A stretch of 64,000 bases of DNA from Acidobacteriota bacterium (GCA_017307505.1 JAFKEE010000056.1:1-64000); one strand, 5' to 3'; shown: positions 1 through 8,985, numbered from the stretch's first letter. Numbers and translations are program-made. The notes: generated by a model from the letters alone, not told the origin.

Positions 1-1
1 A

Positions 2-865
2 GAGGCGGCGGCACGGGCCATCCACGAAGCCAGCGGGCGCCGCGAGCAGGAATTTGTCCCGGTGAACTGTGCGGCGATCCCCGAATCGCTGATCGAAGCG
101 GAACTGTTCGGCCATGCCAAAGGCGCCTATACGGGTGCGATCGGCGCGCGGGCCGGCTATTTTGAACGGGCCCACCGCGGCACGCTGCTGCTGGACGAGA
201 TCGGCGAGATGCCGCTGGCGCTGCAGGGCAAGCTGTTGCGTGTACTGCAGGAGCGCGAGATCCAGCGCGTCGGGGGCGGCGAGACCGTACCGGTGGATTG
301 CCGCATCATCGCCGCTTCGAATGTCGATCTGGCCGAGGAAGCGCGGTTGAAGCGGTTCCGCGCGGACCTGTTTTACCGGCTGAGCGTCGTCGTGCTGCGG
401 CTGCCGGCTCTGCGCGAGCGGCGGGAAGACATCCCTGTGCTTGTGGACCACTTTATTGAACGGATCTGTAAGGCCGAGGGGCTGCCGCGCTGCCGGGTGA
501 CCCCGGATGCTCTGCGGCGCCTGGCCGATTGCGACTGGCCCGGCAATGTCCGGCAACTGGAGCATGCCGTGGAATCGGCCGTGGTCCTCTCGGACGGCAG
601 GACCGTCCTGACCGCCTACGATTTTCCCCTCGAGGTGCCCGCGAATCATGCGGCTCCGGCTCCGGCGCCTGCGTCCAGCAGCTTTCCGGTCCTGCCCGAG
701 ACGGGCCTGGACATGGAGGAGACGGTCCGCCGTTTGGAGATGCACCTGCTATCAGAAGCACTGGGACGCGCCAACGGCAACAAAGCCCGTGCGGCCGACC
801 TGCTGGGGCTGAAGCGGACCACCTTGCTCTACAAGGCCCGCAGCCTTGGCTTCGCGATTGCCTAG
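2..865 (+). CDS. Sigma-54-dependent transcriptional activator (5'-truncated by the window edge)
   Basis: The visible 287 residues are the later part of an AAA+ activator and a C-terminal Fis-type helix-turn-helix. The sigma-54-contacting loop reads GAYTGA (visible residues 40-45), and the Walker B segment LLLDEIGEM follows at 61-69. The last 40 residues hold the DNA-binding helix pair. The open frame runs off the left end of the window, so receiver or sensor domains cannot be judged. It lies 14 bp upstream of flhA on the same strand. This position, plus a sigma-54 promoter and GTCA-N6-TGAC palindromes further on, suggests the master flagellar activator (FleQ/FlrA/FlrC class). Family call is firm; the flagellar role is inferred from context. 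Confidence 0.9.
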   Translation, partial: EAAARAIHEASGRREQEFVPVNCAAIPESLIEAELFGHAKGAYTGAIGARAGYFERAHRGTLLLDEIGEMPLALQGKLLRVLQEREIQRVGGGETVPVDCRIIAASNVDLAEEARLKRFRADLFYRLSVVVLRLPALRERREDIPVLVDHFIERICKAEGLPRCRVTPDALRRLADCDWPGNVRQLEHAVESAVVLSDGRTVLTAYDFPLEVPANHAAPAPAPASSSFPVLPETGLDMEETVRRLEMHLLSEALGRANGNKARAADLLGLKRTTLLYKARSLGFAIA

Positions 866-879
866 ACCTGTGAACATTC

Positions 880-2991
880 ATGGCTAACGACTCCACCAGT
901 AGCTCGGCCCTGGCGTCTACCCGGACTCTGCTCCGCAACGCGGAGTGGAGCGACATGGGCGTGCCCCTCGCGGTGCTTGCCATTGTCATCGCCCTCGTGA
1001 CGCCGCTGCCGTCGGCGCTGCTGGACTTCCTGCTTGTGCTGGACATCATGACCTCGGTGATCGTGCTGATGGTCGCGATGTATATCCGCAAGGCGGTGGA
1101 GTTTAGTATCTTTCCCAGCGCCCTGCTGCTGCTCACCCTTTCCCGGCTCGCCTTGAACATCTCGGCTTCGCGGCTGATCCTGTTGAACGGCAACTCCGGC
1201 GCCTCGGCCGCGGGCCATGTGATTGAAGCATTTGGCACTTTCGTCGTCGGCGGGAACTACGTCATCGGCACTGTCATCTTCCTGGTGCTGATCGCCATTC
1301 AATACGTCGTGATCAACCACGGTGCGGTGCGCATCTCGGAAGTCACGGCGCGCTTCACGTTGGACGCCCTGCCCGGCAAGCAGATGTCCATCGACGCAGA
1401 CATGAACGCCGGCCTGATCACGGAGCAGGAAGCCCGGGTCCGCCGCAAGCAGCTATCGGCGGAAGCGGAGTTCTACGGCGCCATGGACGGCGCGTCGCGA
1501 TTCACGCAGCGGGACGCAGTTGCGAGCATCCTCATCACCGGCATCAACATCGTCGCCGGGTTCCTGATCGGTGTCCTGCAGCACGGCATGGACCTGAAGC
1601 GGGCGCTCGAGACCTACACCATCCTGACTATCGGGGAAGGCCTGGTCTCCGTCATCCCCGCGCTGATGATCTCAATTTCGGGCGGTTTGATCGTCACCCG
1701 TTCCAGTTCGGAGCAGCGGCTGGGCGCGGAAGTGCAGCAGCAGTTGTTCTCGAATGCCCAACCGCTGCTGTTGTCGAGCGGAGTTCTGGCGGTGCTGGGC
1801 ATGTTCCCGGGCCTGCCGAGCCTGCCCTTTTTCGCCGCCAGCGCCGGAATCGGCTACGCCGGATGGCGGATCCGTCAAAAAGCTGACGCTTCGGCGGCGA
1901 TGGTGGCTCCGGTGAAGAAAGAGGCCGCGCAAGTCAATGTTGAATCGCTACTTAAGGTGGAGCCGCTGGCGTTGGATGTCGGCCTGGGCCTGGTGCAGCT
2001 GGTGGAGGGCGGCAACGAGTCGCCGCTGCTGCTGAGGATCACGGCACTGCGCCGGCAACTGGCCGGACAGAGCGGCTACCTGCTGCCCCCGCTGAAGGTA
2101 AGCGACAACCTGTCGCTGCGTTCCAGGGAGTACCGGGTGATGTTGCGCGGTGCGGAAATCTCCCGTTATGAACTACTTGCCGGGCATTCCCTGGCTATTC
2201 CCGGGGTCAATGCGCAGCCCCTGCGCGAGGGCAAGCCGACGCGCGATCCAGCCTTCGGGCAGACAGCGTTCTGGATTGCGGCGGGCCTCGCCGACCATGC
2301 CCGGGCGTCCGGGTACACGGTGGTCGACGCGGTGAGCATCATCGGCGCACACCTGGCCGAGCTGATCCGGAAATACGCCTGCGAACTGTTCAGCCGGCAG
2401 GACGCGAAGAACTACTGCGACCGGGTCGCGCAGGAGCATCCCAAAGTCGTCGAGGATTTGGTCCCCAAACTGCTATCTCTGTCTGTGATTCAGAAGGTTC
2501 TGCAGAATCTGTTGCGGGAGAGGGTTCCCGTCCGCGACTCGGTTCTCATTCTGGAAGCGATGAGCGAAGCCGCGGTGACGACCAAAAACCCCATTCTTTT
2601 GACCGAGTTTGTGCGGCAGGCGATCCGTCGTGTGCTGGTGGAGCCCTATCTGAACCACGACCGGGCGCTGGAAGTCTTCCTGTTGGCGCCTGAGACGGAG
2701 CACCTGATCGAGAAGGCGATTGAGCATCACGAGACGACGAGCAGCCTGGCGCTGGCGCCGACGCGCATCAGGGAAGTGGTGGAAGAGGTCCGGCGGCGGG
2801 TGGGTACGGGCGACAGCAGCGCGGTGCTGCTGACGTCGACGAGTGTACGGTATTTTGTCCGGCAGATTCTAGAGCAGTACATGCCGGGGGTAGCGGTGCT
2901 ATCGCACGGCGAGATCCCGGCGGAGGTGAGAATCCATGTCAGCGGTCATCCCGGGGCGACTGCCCAGCTGGAAGCAAAGGCAGGAGCGTGA
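880..2991 (+). CDS. flhA: Flagellar export gate protein FlhA
   Basis: 703 aa, the normal FlhA length. The first ~330 residues are a run of membrane helices. The FHIPEP family signature covers about residues 151-178 (RISEVTARFTLDALPGKQMS). The remainder is the large cytoplasmic domain that forms the nonameric docking ring for export chaperones and substrates. FlhA is a core inner-membrane subunit of the flagellar type III export apparatus and is tied to proton-driven export. The ATG at 880 has only a weak ribosome site, suggesting coupling to the preceding regulator. The stop codon is 4 bp before flhF. FlhB and FliPQR are not in this window. Confidence 0.97.
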   Translation: MANDSTSSSALASTRTLLRNAEWSDMGVPLAVLAIVIALVTPLPSALLDFLLVLDIMTSVIVLMVAMYIRKAVEFSIFPSALLLLTLSRLALNISASRLILLNGNSGASAAGHVIEAFGTFVVGGNYVIGTVIFLVLIAIQYVVINHGAVRISEVTARFTLDALPGKQMSIDADMNAGLITEQEARVRRKQLSAEAEFYGAMDGASRFTQRDAVASILITGINIVAGFLIGVLQHGMDLKRALETYTILTIGEGLVSVIPALMISISGGLIVTRSSSEQRLGAEVQQQLFSNAQPLLLSSGVLAVLGMFPGLPSLPFFAASAGIGYAGWRIRQKADASAAMVAPVKKEAAQVNVESLLKVEPLALDVGLGLVQLVEGGNESPLLLRITALRRQLAGQSGYLLPPLKVSDNLSLRSREYRVMLRGAEISRYELLAGHSLAIPGVNAQPLREGKPTRDPAFGQTAFWIAAGLADHARASGYTVVDAVSIIGAHLAELIRKYACELFSRQDAKNYCDRVAQEHPKVVEDLVPKLLSLSVIQKVLQNLLRERVPVRDSVLILEAMSEAAVTTKNPILLTEFVRQAIRRVLVEPYLNHDRALEVFLLAPETEHLIEKAIEHHETTSSLALAPTRIREVVEEVRRRVGTGDSSAVLLTSTSVRYFVRQILEQYMPGVAVLSHGEIPAEVRIHVSGHPGATAQLEAKAGA

Positions 2992-2995
2992 AGCG

Positions 2996-4306
2996 ATGAA
3001 GTCGAAGTCGTTTTTTGCGGATAGAGTGCACGATGCGATGCTCGCGGCGCGGGCGGAGCTCGGTTCGGATGCCGTGCTGTTGAGCAGTCATCGCACCGCG
3101 GCCGACGTGCGGCACCTGGGTGAATTTGAAGTCATCTGCGGATATACGGAGAAGCCGGCGGCAGTGGAATTGTGCGACCCTCCGGCGGCGCGGCGGATTG
3201 CCCCGGTTGTGCACGAGGCGCCGGTGGCGCAGGAACGTGTAGCGCCGCGTCAGGAGCGGCAGCGGCCGATGGCCACACCGCTGGAGCGCAATGGGCGCAT
3301 GGCGCTGGCTACCCGGTCTCAGAAGGTGGAATGGCGGCGCATCCGGCGCAGCCTCACCGAGCAGGGCTTTCCGGGCGCGGTGGCGACCGACATCACCCGT
3401 GCGGTGTACCGCCGGCTGACCGGCGAAGAGGCTCCGGACGTTGAATTCGAACTGATGATCGATCCTGAGACAGCGCGCGCCCAGGCGCAGATGCACAGTG
3501 AACTGGCTTCGATCCTGCCGCTGCTGGACCTGGAGTCGGTGGCGGTCCTGCGCAACCGGGCGGAAGCCGCCGAGGACGCGATGGCGGAGCTGGAAGAGCA
3601 GAATGTGATGGACGCTCCGGAAGCGGCAGCGGCCGAAGAGGCGCTGGCTCAGGAACTGGCCCACCGCCTGCCCGCGCTGCGCACGGGTGGGGAAAGCGTG
3701 GTGCCGAACGGCCATGCGGTGGCCCTGGTCGGGCCGGCGGGTGCTGGTAAGTCCCTGACAGCGGCGAAGATTGCCATGTCGGCTCTGGCCGCACGGGAAC
3801 GGCCGGTGCGGATTGTCAGCGTGAGCGGCCGGTCGGCCGGTGCAAGCGCGCGGCTGGCTGCGCTGGCGGCCATCCTCGAGGTGCCGTTCCAGAGCATCGA
3901 AACGCCCGAGGAACTGGGTCCTGCCTTGGCCGAGCAGATGGCCGGCGAGCTGGTCATTATTGATACGCCTGGGTTTTCCCGTCGCGAGGAGGAGACCACG
4001 AGGCATTGGGCGCGTGAGCTTTCCAGCTCGGAAATCGCGCACATCAGCCTGGTCCTATCGGCGACGACAAAACCTGCCGATCTATTTGCCACGGCCCGGC
4101 AATTTAGTCTGTTTCATCCGGATAGTTTGACGTTCACGCACGGGGATTGCACGGCGGAGGCCGGACCGTGCCTGGCGCTCGCCATCTCGGCTCGCATGCC
4201 GGTAGCTTACTGGAGCGAGGGGCAGGAGATTCCGGAAGACCTGGGCGTACCCCGGGCGGAAGAGTTTGTGAGACGAACTATGCCAGCTCTGTTGGCGGCG
4301 GTATAG
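2996..4306 (+). CDS. flhF: Flagellar SRP-type GTPase FlhF
   Basis: 436 aa from the ATG at 2996, which has GGAGCG just upstream. A frame-open extension to 2936 would overlap flhA. The N-terminus (MKSKSFFADRVHDAM...ELGSDAVLLS) matches the FlhF start. A variable linker leads to the NG GTPase domain, with P-loop GPAGAGKS at 246-253, DTPG at 323-326 and the family's closing GQEIPEDL at 409-416. The guanine-specificity motif TKxD reads TKPAD. FlhF sets the site and number of flagella by recruiting early basal-body proteins to the membrane. Its usual partner gene flhG (MinD-like ATPase) would be expected next, but fliA follows directly. Confidence 0.93.
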   Translation: MKSKSFFADRVHDAMLAARAELGSDAVLLSSHRTAADVRHLGEFEVICGYTEKPAAVELCDPPAARRIAPVVHEAPVAQERVAPRQERQRPMATPLERNGRMALATRSQKVEWRRIRRSLTEQGFPGAVATDITRAVYRRLTGEEAPDVEFELMIDPETARAQAQMHSELASILPLLDLESVAVLRNRAEAAEDAMAELEEQNVMDAPEAAAAEEALAQELAHRLPALRTGGESVVPNGHAVALVGPAGAGKSLTAAKIAMSALAARERPVRIVSVSGRSAGASARLAALAAILEVPFQSIETPEELGPALAEQMAGELVIIDTPGFSRREEETTRHWARELSSSEIAHISLVLSATTKPADLFATARQFSLFHPDSLTFTHGDCTAEAGPCLALAISARMPVAYWSEGQEIPEDLGVPRAEEFVRRTMPALLAAV

Positions 4307-4322
4307 GTGAGTGGAGGAGAAA

Positions 4323-5090
4323 ATGGCATCCTCTCAATTCGCGGCGTATGAGAGTGAGGTGGCTTCGGCGACCTCCTCCCGCGAGACATTAATTCTGGAA
4401 CACCTGCCTCTGGTGCGGTGGATCGCCCACCGCATCCACGAGCGTCTGCCGCGGGAGTTCGCCCTGGACGACCTGATCTCGACCGGCATCCTGGGGCTGA
4501 TCGCGGCCATCGACAGTTACGATCCCATTCACAACGTCAAGCTTTCGACCTTTGCCAGTTACCGGATTCGCGGCGCCATCATGGACAGCATCCGCGGCAT
4601 CGACGGCATTGCTCCGCATCACCGCAAAGTGGTGAAGCAGGTGCAGGCGGCGATCGCGAAGCTGGAACAGAAGCTGCAGCGCCCGCCGAGCGAGGACGAG
4701 ATCGCAGCCGAACTGGGCATGGAGCTGGAAGAGTACCAGCAGACGCTGGTCCAGACGCGCGGCGTCTCCATCGGCAGCCTGGATGCCGCTCCGGTGAATA
4801 CGGACAAGATGACGTTCCTGTGCTTCTTCGCGGATCGCGAAGACCAGGAGCCGGGCCGGATTCTAGAGCGGGCGGAACTCAAAAAGGTGATCGCCGAGGG
4901 CATCGCGCGCATGCCGGTGGCGGAACGCCAGGTGCTGGCCCTGTACTACCAGGAAGGCCTGAACCTGAAAGAGATCGCGACGATCATGAACCTGCATTAC
5001 AGCCGGATTTCCCAGCTGAAAACGCAGGCAATCCTGAGGTTGAAGACGCTGATGGACAAGAAATGGCCGACGCCGCGAGGAGACATCTGA
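4323..5090 (+). CDS. fliA: Flagellar sigma factor sigma-28 (FliA)
   Basis: 255 aa. The start is the ATG at 4323, with a strong GGAGGAG at 4313-4319; an open GTG at 4311 lies on that ribosome site and is rejected. Region 2 (LVRWIAHRIHERLP, DLISTGILGLIAAIDSYDP), region 3 and region 4.2 (LNLKEIATIMNLHYSRISQL) are all present, as in FliA/WhiG-type sigma factors. FliA directs RNA polymerase to late flagellar promoters and is held inactive by FlgM (encoded at 5983). Several matching promoters are found in this window. The gene sits in the flhA-flhF-fliA-fliN run; the next start codon is 2 bp after the stop. Confidence 0.96.
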   Translation: MASSQFAAYESEVASATSSRETLILEHLPLVRWIAHRIHERLPREFALDDLISTGILGLIAAIDSYDPIHNVKLSTFASYRIRGAIMDSIRGIDGIAPHHRKVVKQVQAAIAKLEQKLQRPPSEDEIAAELGMELEEYQQTLVQTRGVSIGSLDAAPVNTDKMTFLCFFADREDQEPGRILERAELKKVIAEGIARMPVAERQVLALYYQEGLNLKEIATIMNLHYSRISQLKTQAILRLKTLMDKKWPTPRGDI

Positions 5091-5091
5091 C

Positions 5092-5472
5092 GTGGGACCC
5101 ACAGGCGAAGTTCGCAACGGAGGAATGCCGCCGGCGGCGCTGCCGGAACTTTGGGTGAATGAGGTGGAGCCTTTGCTGGACCTGGACTTACCGGTGAGTG
5201 TGCGATTTGGAAAAGTGCGGATGCCGTTGTCCCAGGCGTTGGAGCTGGGGGATGGCTCGATTGTGGAACTGGATTCGCGGGTAGACGATCCGGTGGAAGT
5301 GCTGGTGCATGGGAAAGTAGTGGCGCTGGGGCAGTTGGTCGTGGTTGACGGCTGCTACGGCGTGGAAGTGACCTCGTTGGCGGGCAGCGGAACGGCGCGG
5401 GTGTCCTTGGATGCCGTTCTGCCGCCGAACGGGGACAGTCCGGACGGCGAAGAGGAGACGGTGCAGGAATGA
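5092..5472 (+). CDS. fliN: Flagellar C-ring protein FliN (SPOA domain)
   Basis: 126 aa. Residues ~28-108 form one SPOA domain (LDLDLPVSVRFGKVRMPLSQ ... VLVHGKVVALGQLVVVDGCY), the conserved FliN core that makes up the base of the switch ring. The GTG start at 5092 has GAGGAG at a good distance inside the end of fliA. A later ATG at 5125 has its GGAGG only 3 bp away, which is too close. The acidic C-terminal tail (GDSPDGEEETVQE) is unusual. The stop overlaps the next ATG by 4 bp. The FliM partner is encoded at 9352-10260 on the other strand. Confidence 0.92.
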   Translation: MGPTGEVRNGGMPPAALPELWVNEVEPLLDLDLPVSVRFGKVRMPLSQALELGDGSIVELDSRVDDPVEVLVHGKVVALGQLVVVDGCYGVEVTSLAGSGTARVSLDAVLPPNGDSPDGEEETVQE

Positions 5473-5921
5473 CACGCTTTTTCGGCTTGGTGACGGTGCG
5501 GCGCAAAAGGACCGGGACGGAAGAAGAAGCCGTCGTGGAACGTACGGATTCGCCGGTGGAAGATGTGGCGCGGCCTCTGGGGCTCAGCCTGTCGCCCGGC
5601 CTGTCGGTGCTGCCCGAAATCTCCCGCCTGGCGGCCGAGGAGTTGAAGCGGAAAACACAGGTTCAGGCGCAGCCGGAACCGCCTGCCGTGCGTCCGGCGC
5701 CCGCGGAAGCGGTGGAACAGCCCGTCCGGACGGAGAAGCCGGCGCGGGGGGAGACCCGCTGGGAGCGCGCTGTGCGCCTGCGCGAACTGGGCATGCGCGA
5801 GGAGCGGATCGCCGCCGATTTGGGTGTATTGCCGTCGGATCTGCGTCTGCGGTGGAAGTTGGAAAGCCTGCGCGCGGAGCGGACTGTGGCTGCCGCCGCC
5901 AGGCCGCGAACGAATTCCTAA
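5469..5921 (+). CDS. Unknown protein of the flagellar operon, HTH-like C-terminus
   Basis: 150 aa, starting at an ATG that overlaps the fliN stop (ATGA), so translation is probably coupled. No signal peptide or membrane helix is seen. The middle (residues ~50-90) is rich in Pro, Glu and Ala and is probably disordered. Residues ~95-130 (RWERAVRLRELGMREERIAA and following) form a helix-turn-helix-like unit. This resembles the C-terminal piece of DUF2802-type proteins found in other flagellar operons, but the likeness is by eye only. The stop codon forms part of the -35 element of the flgM promoter. Function is not known; a flagellum-related role is inferred from position. Confidence 0.75.
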   Translation: MTRFFGLVTVRRKRTGTEEEAVVERTDSPVEDVARPLGLSLSPGLSVLPEISRLAAEELKRKTQVQAQPEPPAVRPAPAEAVEQPVRTEKPARGETRWERAVRLRELGMREERIAADLGVLPSDLRLRWKLESLRAERTVAAAARPRTNS

Positions 5922-5945
5922 AAGTGTCTTCAGATATTGCGACAG
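5919..5945 (+). promoter_or_regulatory. Sigma-28 (FliA) promoter of flgM-flgN-flgK-flgL
   Basis: TAAA (5919-5922), 15 bp, TGCGACAG (5938-5945). This is the spacing of the FliA consensus TAAA-N15-GCCGATAA, with the CGA-A core kept, and the elements are identical to the flbD promoter at 10323. Transcription would begin near 5952, about 30 nt before flgM. Confidence 0.8.
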
Positions 5946-5982
5946 TAGGAATGCACTTCACGAGAATTGGAAGGAGCATCAT

Positions 5983-6282
5983 ATGAAAGTCGAAAACCGT
6001 CAGATACAAAACACGAGCTCCGGCAAAGTGCAGACGTTGACGTCCTCCGGCAAATCTTTGACGGGAAGGACGGAAACTGGCGTTGAATCGACTGGATCGC
6101 TAGTGGACCAGATCAACGTCGGCGGGCAGCAGGTCCTACTGGCGAAGGCGCGGGAAGCGGGCTCGATGGCGTCGCCGGCACGGTTGCAGGAGCTGTCCGA
6201 GTTGGTTGCGTCGGGCAACTATTCACCTGATCCAGAAGCAGTGAGTGAATCTATTATCAACGACTTGGAGCAAGGTGGATGA
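5983..6282 (+). CDS. flgM: Anti-sigma-28 factor FlgM
   Basis: 99 aa from the ATG at 5983, preceded by a strong GGAAGGAG (5969-5976); the frame is open upstream but without a better start. The N-terminal half is low in complexity (Ser, Thr, Gly), as expected of the partly unfolded FlgM. The C-terminal half (LVDQINVGGQQVLLAKAREA ... YSPDPEAVSESIIND) carries the FliA-binding helices and the typical YxxDxxxxAxxII ending. FlgM holds FliA inactive until it is exported through the finished hook. It overlaps flgN by 4 bp. Confidence 0.92.
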   Translation: MKVENRQIQNTSSGKVQTLTSSGKSLTGRTETGVESTGSLVDQINVGGQQVLLAKAREAGSMASPARLQELSELVASGNYSPDPEAVSESIINDLEQGG

Positions 6283-6644
6283 CCAAGCGTGTGCGGGGCG
6301 CCAGTCTTAGCGAGATCACTGGAGTCGAGCCTGCCCTGGAGGCGGAGGTAGGAGAGATTCGCAGGTTGCTGGTGGAGTCGTCGTTGGAGTCGCTGGGACT
6401 GGCCTCCGGATTGCTGGAAACCCTGACGAGGGAGATCCAGTACGCCGTGGAAAACGGAATTATCTATCAAGAATCGGAATTGCGAGTCCTTTTACAGGGA
6501 TTGAACGGATTGCGCGAACTCACCGATCAAGGCGCAAATCTGACAGCCGGCTACCTGCAATCTCTGCTGGGCCCGGCAATGGACTGCTTCGGCGGCCAGG
6601 CCGACCTCGAATCACGCACCGCACGCATCCAAGTCCAGGCCTGA
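6279..6644 (+). CDS. flgN: FlgN-like export chaperone for FlgK/FlgL
   Basis: 121 aa, nearly all helical (SLSEITGVEPALEAEVGEIR, then LGLASGLLETLTREIQYAVE), with no membrane segment, as in FlgN chaperones. The ATG overlaps the flgM stop (ATGA). Its place between flgM and flgK is the standard position of flgN, whose product brings the hook-filament junction proteins FlgK and FlgL to the export gate. FlgN sequences diverge strongly, so the assignment relies on position, size and helix content more than on residues. Confidence 0.82.
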   Translation: MTKRVRGASLSEITGVEPALEAEVGEIRRLLVESSLESLGLASGLLETLTREIQYAVENGIIYQESELRVLLQGLNGLRELTDQGANLTAGYLQSLLGPAMDCFGGQADLESRTARIQVQA

Positions 6645-6660
6645 ACCGGAGCGGAGCACT

Positions 6661-8073
6661 ATGTCAGGACTGCTATCCTCCCTGCAGACATCCGCGCAGG
6701 CGCTGCGCGTGCTCGACCGCCAGATGGCGGCCACCCAGAATAACGTCAACAACGCGCAAACCCCCGGCTATGTGAAACAAACGGCAAGCACCGCGGCCCT
6801 GCCCTTCGATCTGAGCGCCGGGCTGACGGGCGGCGTGATGAGCCTGCCTGAGCAGTCGAGCCGCGACCAGTTTGCCGAGCAGAGCGTACGCGGGTCGGTT
6901 TCCGACTCCGGCTCCCAGGACATTCAAAGCCAAATGCTGTCCATGCTGGAAGGCGTGCTGCCGGCCGATACCACCAAGGGTGTCGGCGCCGCGCTGACGA
7001 AGCTGTGGGACAGCTTTTCGTCGTGGAGTACAGCGCCGAATTCCGCTACGCAGCGGGACGCGGTCCTCAATGCCGCCAAGAATCTGGCGGCGGCGTTCAA
7101 CCAGACGGCCAACCAGGTGAGCCAGTTGCGGCAATCGGCCGACCAGCAGTCGCAGTCGACCGTGACTTCGATCAATCAACTGACGACGCGCATCGCGGCC
7201 CTGAACGACAAGCTGCAGAAAGACGGGCCGGACGCCGGTGTCGATGCGCAGTTGCACGCTGCGCTGGAAGACCTCTCGGGCCTGACGAATATTTCCGTGC
7301 TGATGCAGTCCAACGGCACGGCTAACGTGTTGATGGACGGCCAGATCCCGCTGGTGCTGGGGTCTGAAAGCAAAGCGCTCAGCGTAAGCATCACGCCGCA
7401 GGGCACCAATGCCCCGCCGAAGTTCCAGTTGATGTCAGCGGATGGCCAGGACGTGACGAGCCACGCGACGGGCGGCAAGCTGGGCGGCCTGGTGGCCTTC
7501 CGGACGGGTCCGATCGCGGAGATCGAGGGCGACGGGACAAAGCCGGGCACTCTGAACACATTGGCTTCGAACGTCGCGGATCGAATCAATCAGTTGCTGA
7601 CAGCAGGCTACTCCACGCTGGACCCGGCTCCGGTGGCGGGCGTGCCGCTGTTTCAATACAACACCGGACAGAATGCGGCGGCGACGTTGCAGGTGGTAGC
7701 GGGCTTTCAGTCCAGCGACCTGGCGGCCGCCGATCAGGGCAATCCGCCGTCGGTGAACGGGATCGCGCTGCAACTGGCGGGGCTGCGGGATTCGGGTTCC
7801 GCGGCAGACCAGATCAACGGGCAGACCTACGGCCAGTTCCTGAGTTCGATGACGTCGAGGGTTGGGTTCCTTTCGAGCGACGCCTCGACGCGGGCCGAAA
7901 GCGCGGCCGATGCGGTGATTCAGGCCCGAAGCCTGCGAGAACAGATCTCCGGTGTATCGCTGGATGAAGAAGCAGCCAAGCTGGTGGAATACCAGCGCAG
8001 CTACCAGGCCAACGCGAAGATGATCCAGGTCCTCAGCGACCTGACGCAGACGCTGTTGAATAGTGTGGCGTAA
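6661..8073 (+). CDS. flgK: Hook-associated protein 1 (FlgK)
   Basis: 470 aa. The N-terminus (SGLLSSLQTSAQALRVLDRQ, then NNVNNAQTPGYVKQ) is the axial-protein motif shared by rod and hook proteins. The C-terminus (VSLDEEAAKLVEYQRSYQAN, then AKMIQVLSDLTQTLL) is the matching coiled-coil end of FlgK. FlgK forms the first junction ring between hook and filament. The protein is shorter than enterobacterial FlgK (about 547 aa), consistent with a small variable domain. It sits 16 bp after flgN and 12 bp before flgL. Confidence 0.95.
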   Translation: MSGLLSSLQTSAQALRVLDRQMAATQNNVNNAQTPGYVKQTASTAALPFDLSAGLTGGVMSLPEQSSRDQFAEQSVRGSVSDSGSQDIQSQMLSMLEGVLPADTTKGVGAALTKLWDSFSSWSTAPNSATQRDAVLNAAKNLAAAFNQTANQVSQLRQSADQQSQSTVTSINQLTTRIAALNDKLQKDGPDAGVDAQLHAALEDLSGLTNISVLMQSNGTANVLMDGQIPLVLGSESKALSVSITPQGTNAPPKFQLMSADGQDVTSHATGGKLGGLVAFRTGPIAEIEGDGTKPGTLNTLASNVADRINQLLTAGYSTLDPAPVAGVPLFQYNTGQNAAATLQVVAGFQSSDLAAADQGNPPSVNGIALQLAGLRDSGSAADQINGQTYGQFLSSMTSRVGFLSSDASTRAESAADAVIQARSLREQISGVSLDEEAAKLVEYQRSYQANAKMIQVLSDLTQTLLNSVA

Positions 8074-8085
8074 AGGGAATAGCGA

Positions 8086-8985
8086 ATGACCTCCGGAATT
8101 AACGCGAACGGGCAGCGCTTCCTGTTGGATATGAAGCGGATGCAGCAGCGCGGCGACCGCGCGCAGCAGCAGATCTCCAGCACCAAGCGGTTGGTGACGG
8201 CGTCGGACGACCCCGTGCAAGTGGGCACGATGCTGAGCCTGAAGTCGCAACTGGCGAAGAGTGTCCAGGGCAGGGCGAACCTGGGCCAGTTCCAGACCGA
8301 AGTGGACACGGCCGAGACGTCGTTGCAGCAGGCGGTGAAACTGCTGGATAAGGCGGTGACGCTGGGGGCGCAGGGTTCCAGCAGCGCGGCTCCGGTGGAC
8401 CGTGCGGCCCTTGCCGTGCAACTGAAGGGATTGCTCACGCAGATGGTGGGCATCTCGAATACGAATGTGGATGGCCGGTATATCTTTGCCGGCGGTATGG
8501 ACCAGAAGGCGCCCTATGCTGTGAACCTGAGCTCCACCAATGGCGTGGACGCGACGGCGCAGTTTATTCCTGGCAGGGTAGTACAGGATCCGGCCGGCAA
8601 CCCCTTGCCGACGGGCCTGACCGCGGACACGGTTTTTGATGCATCCGGCAGTAATGGCGTGTTCAAGGCCTTGAACGACCTGAGATTGGCACTGGAGCAG
8701 GATGACCCGGCCGCGACGCAGACCGCGACGGCTGCGTTGGATACGGCCTCAACTTATTTGAATCAACAGCTTGCGCACTACGGCAATCTGCAGAACCAGA
8801 TCGCCGATGCCACTTCGGCGGCCAACAAAGCGGAGCTGACCTGGAAGAATGCCTTGTCGGGCATCGAAGATACCGACATGGCGGCGGCAGCAGTAGAAGT
8901 CACCCAAAATAAGACGGCGCGGGAGGCGGCGTATGCAGCCGAATCCAGCAGGCCGCGGACGAGTCTTTTCGACTTTCTGAAGTAG
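8086..8985 (+). CDS. flgL: Hook-associated protein 3 (FlgL)
   Basis: 299 aa, flagellin-like at both ends. The N-terminal segment (RAQQQISSTKRLVTASDDPV) matches the FlgL/flagellin coiled coil. The C-terminal part (NAEL-like KAELTWKNALSGIEDTDMAA, then AAVEVTQNKTAREAAY) is the conserved FlgL ending. A middle stretch with NVDGRYIFAGG is typical of the family. FlgL makes the second junction ring, on which the filament grows. It closes the flgM-flgN-flgK-flgL group; no clear terminator follows. Confidence 0.95.
   Translation: MTSGINANGQRFLLDMKRMQQRGDRAQQQISSTKRLVTASDDPVQVGTMLSLKSQLAKSVQGRANLGQFQTEVDTAETSLQQAVKLLDKAVTLGAQGSSSAAPVDRAALAVQLKGLLTQMVGISNTNVDGRYIFAGGMDQKAPYAVNLSSTNGVDATAQFIPGRVVQDPAGNPLPTGLTADTVFDASGSNGVFKALNDLRLALEQDDPAATQTATAALDTASTYLNQQLAHYGNLQNQIADATSAANKAELTWKNALSGIEDTDMAAAAVEVTQNKTAREAAYAAESSRPRTSLFDFLK

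Noticed and set aside
1874-1887. GTCA-N6-TGAC palindrome inside flhA
   Set aside because: It matches the box form, but this pattern is expected about once per 64 kb by chance, and it lies deep within a coding sequence.
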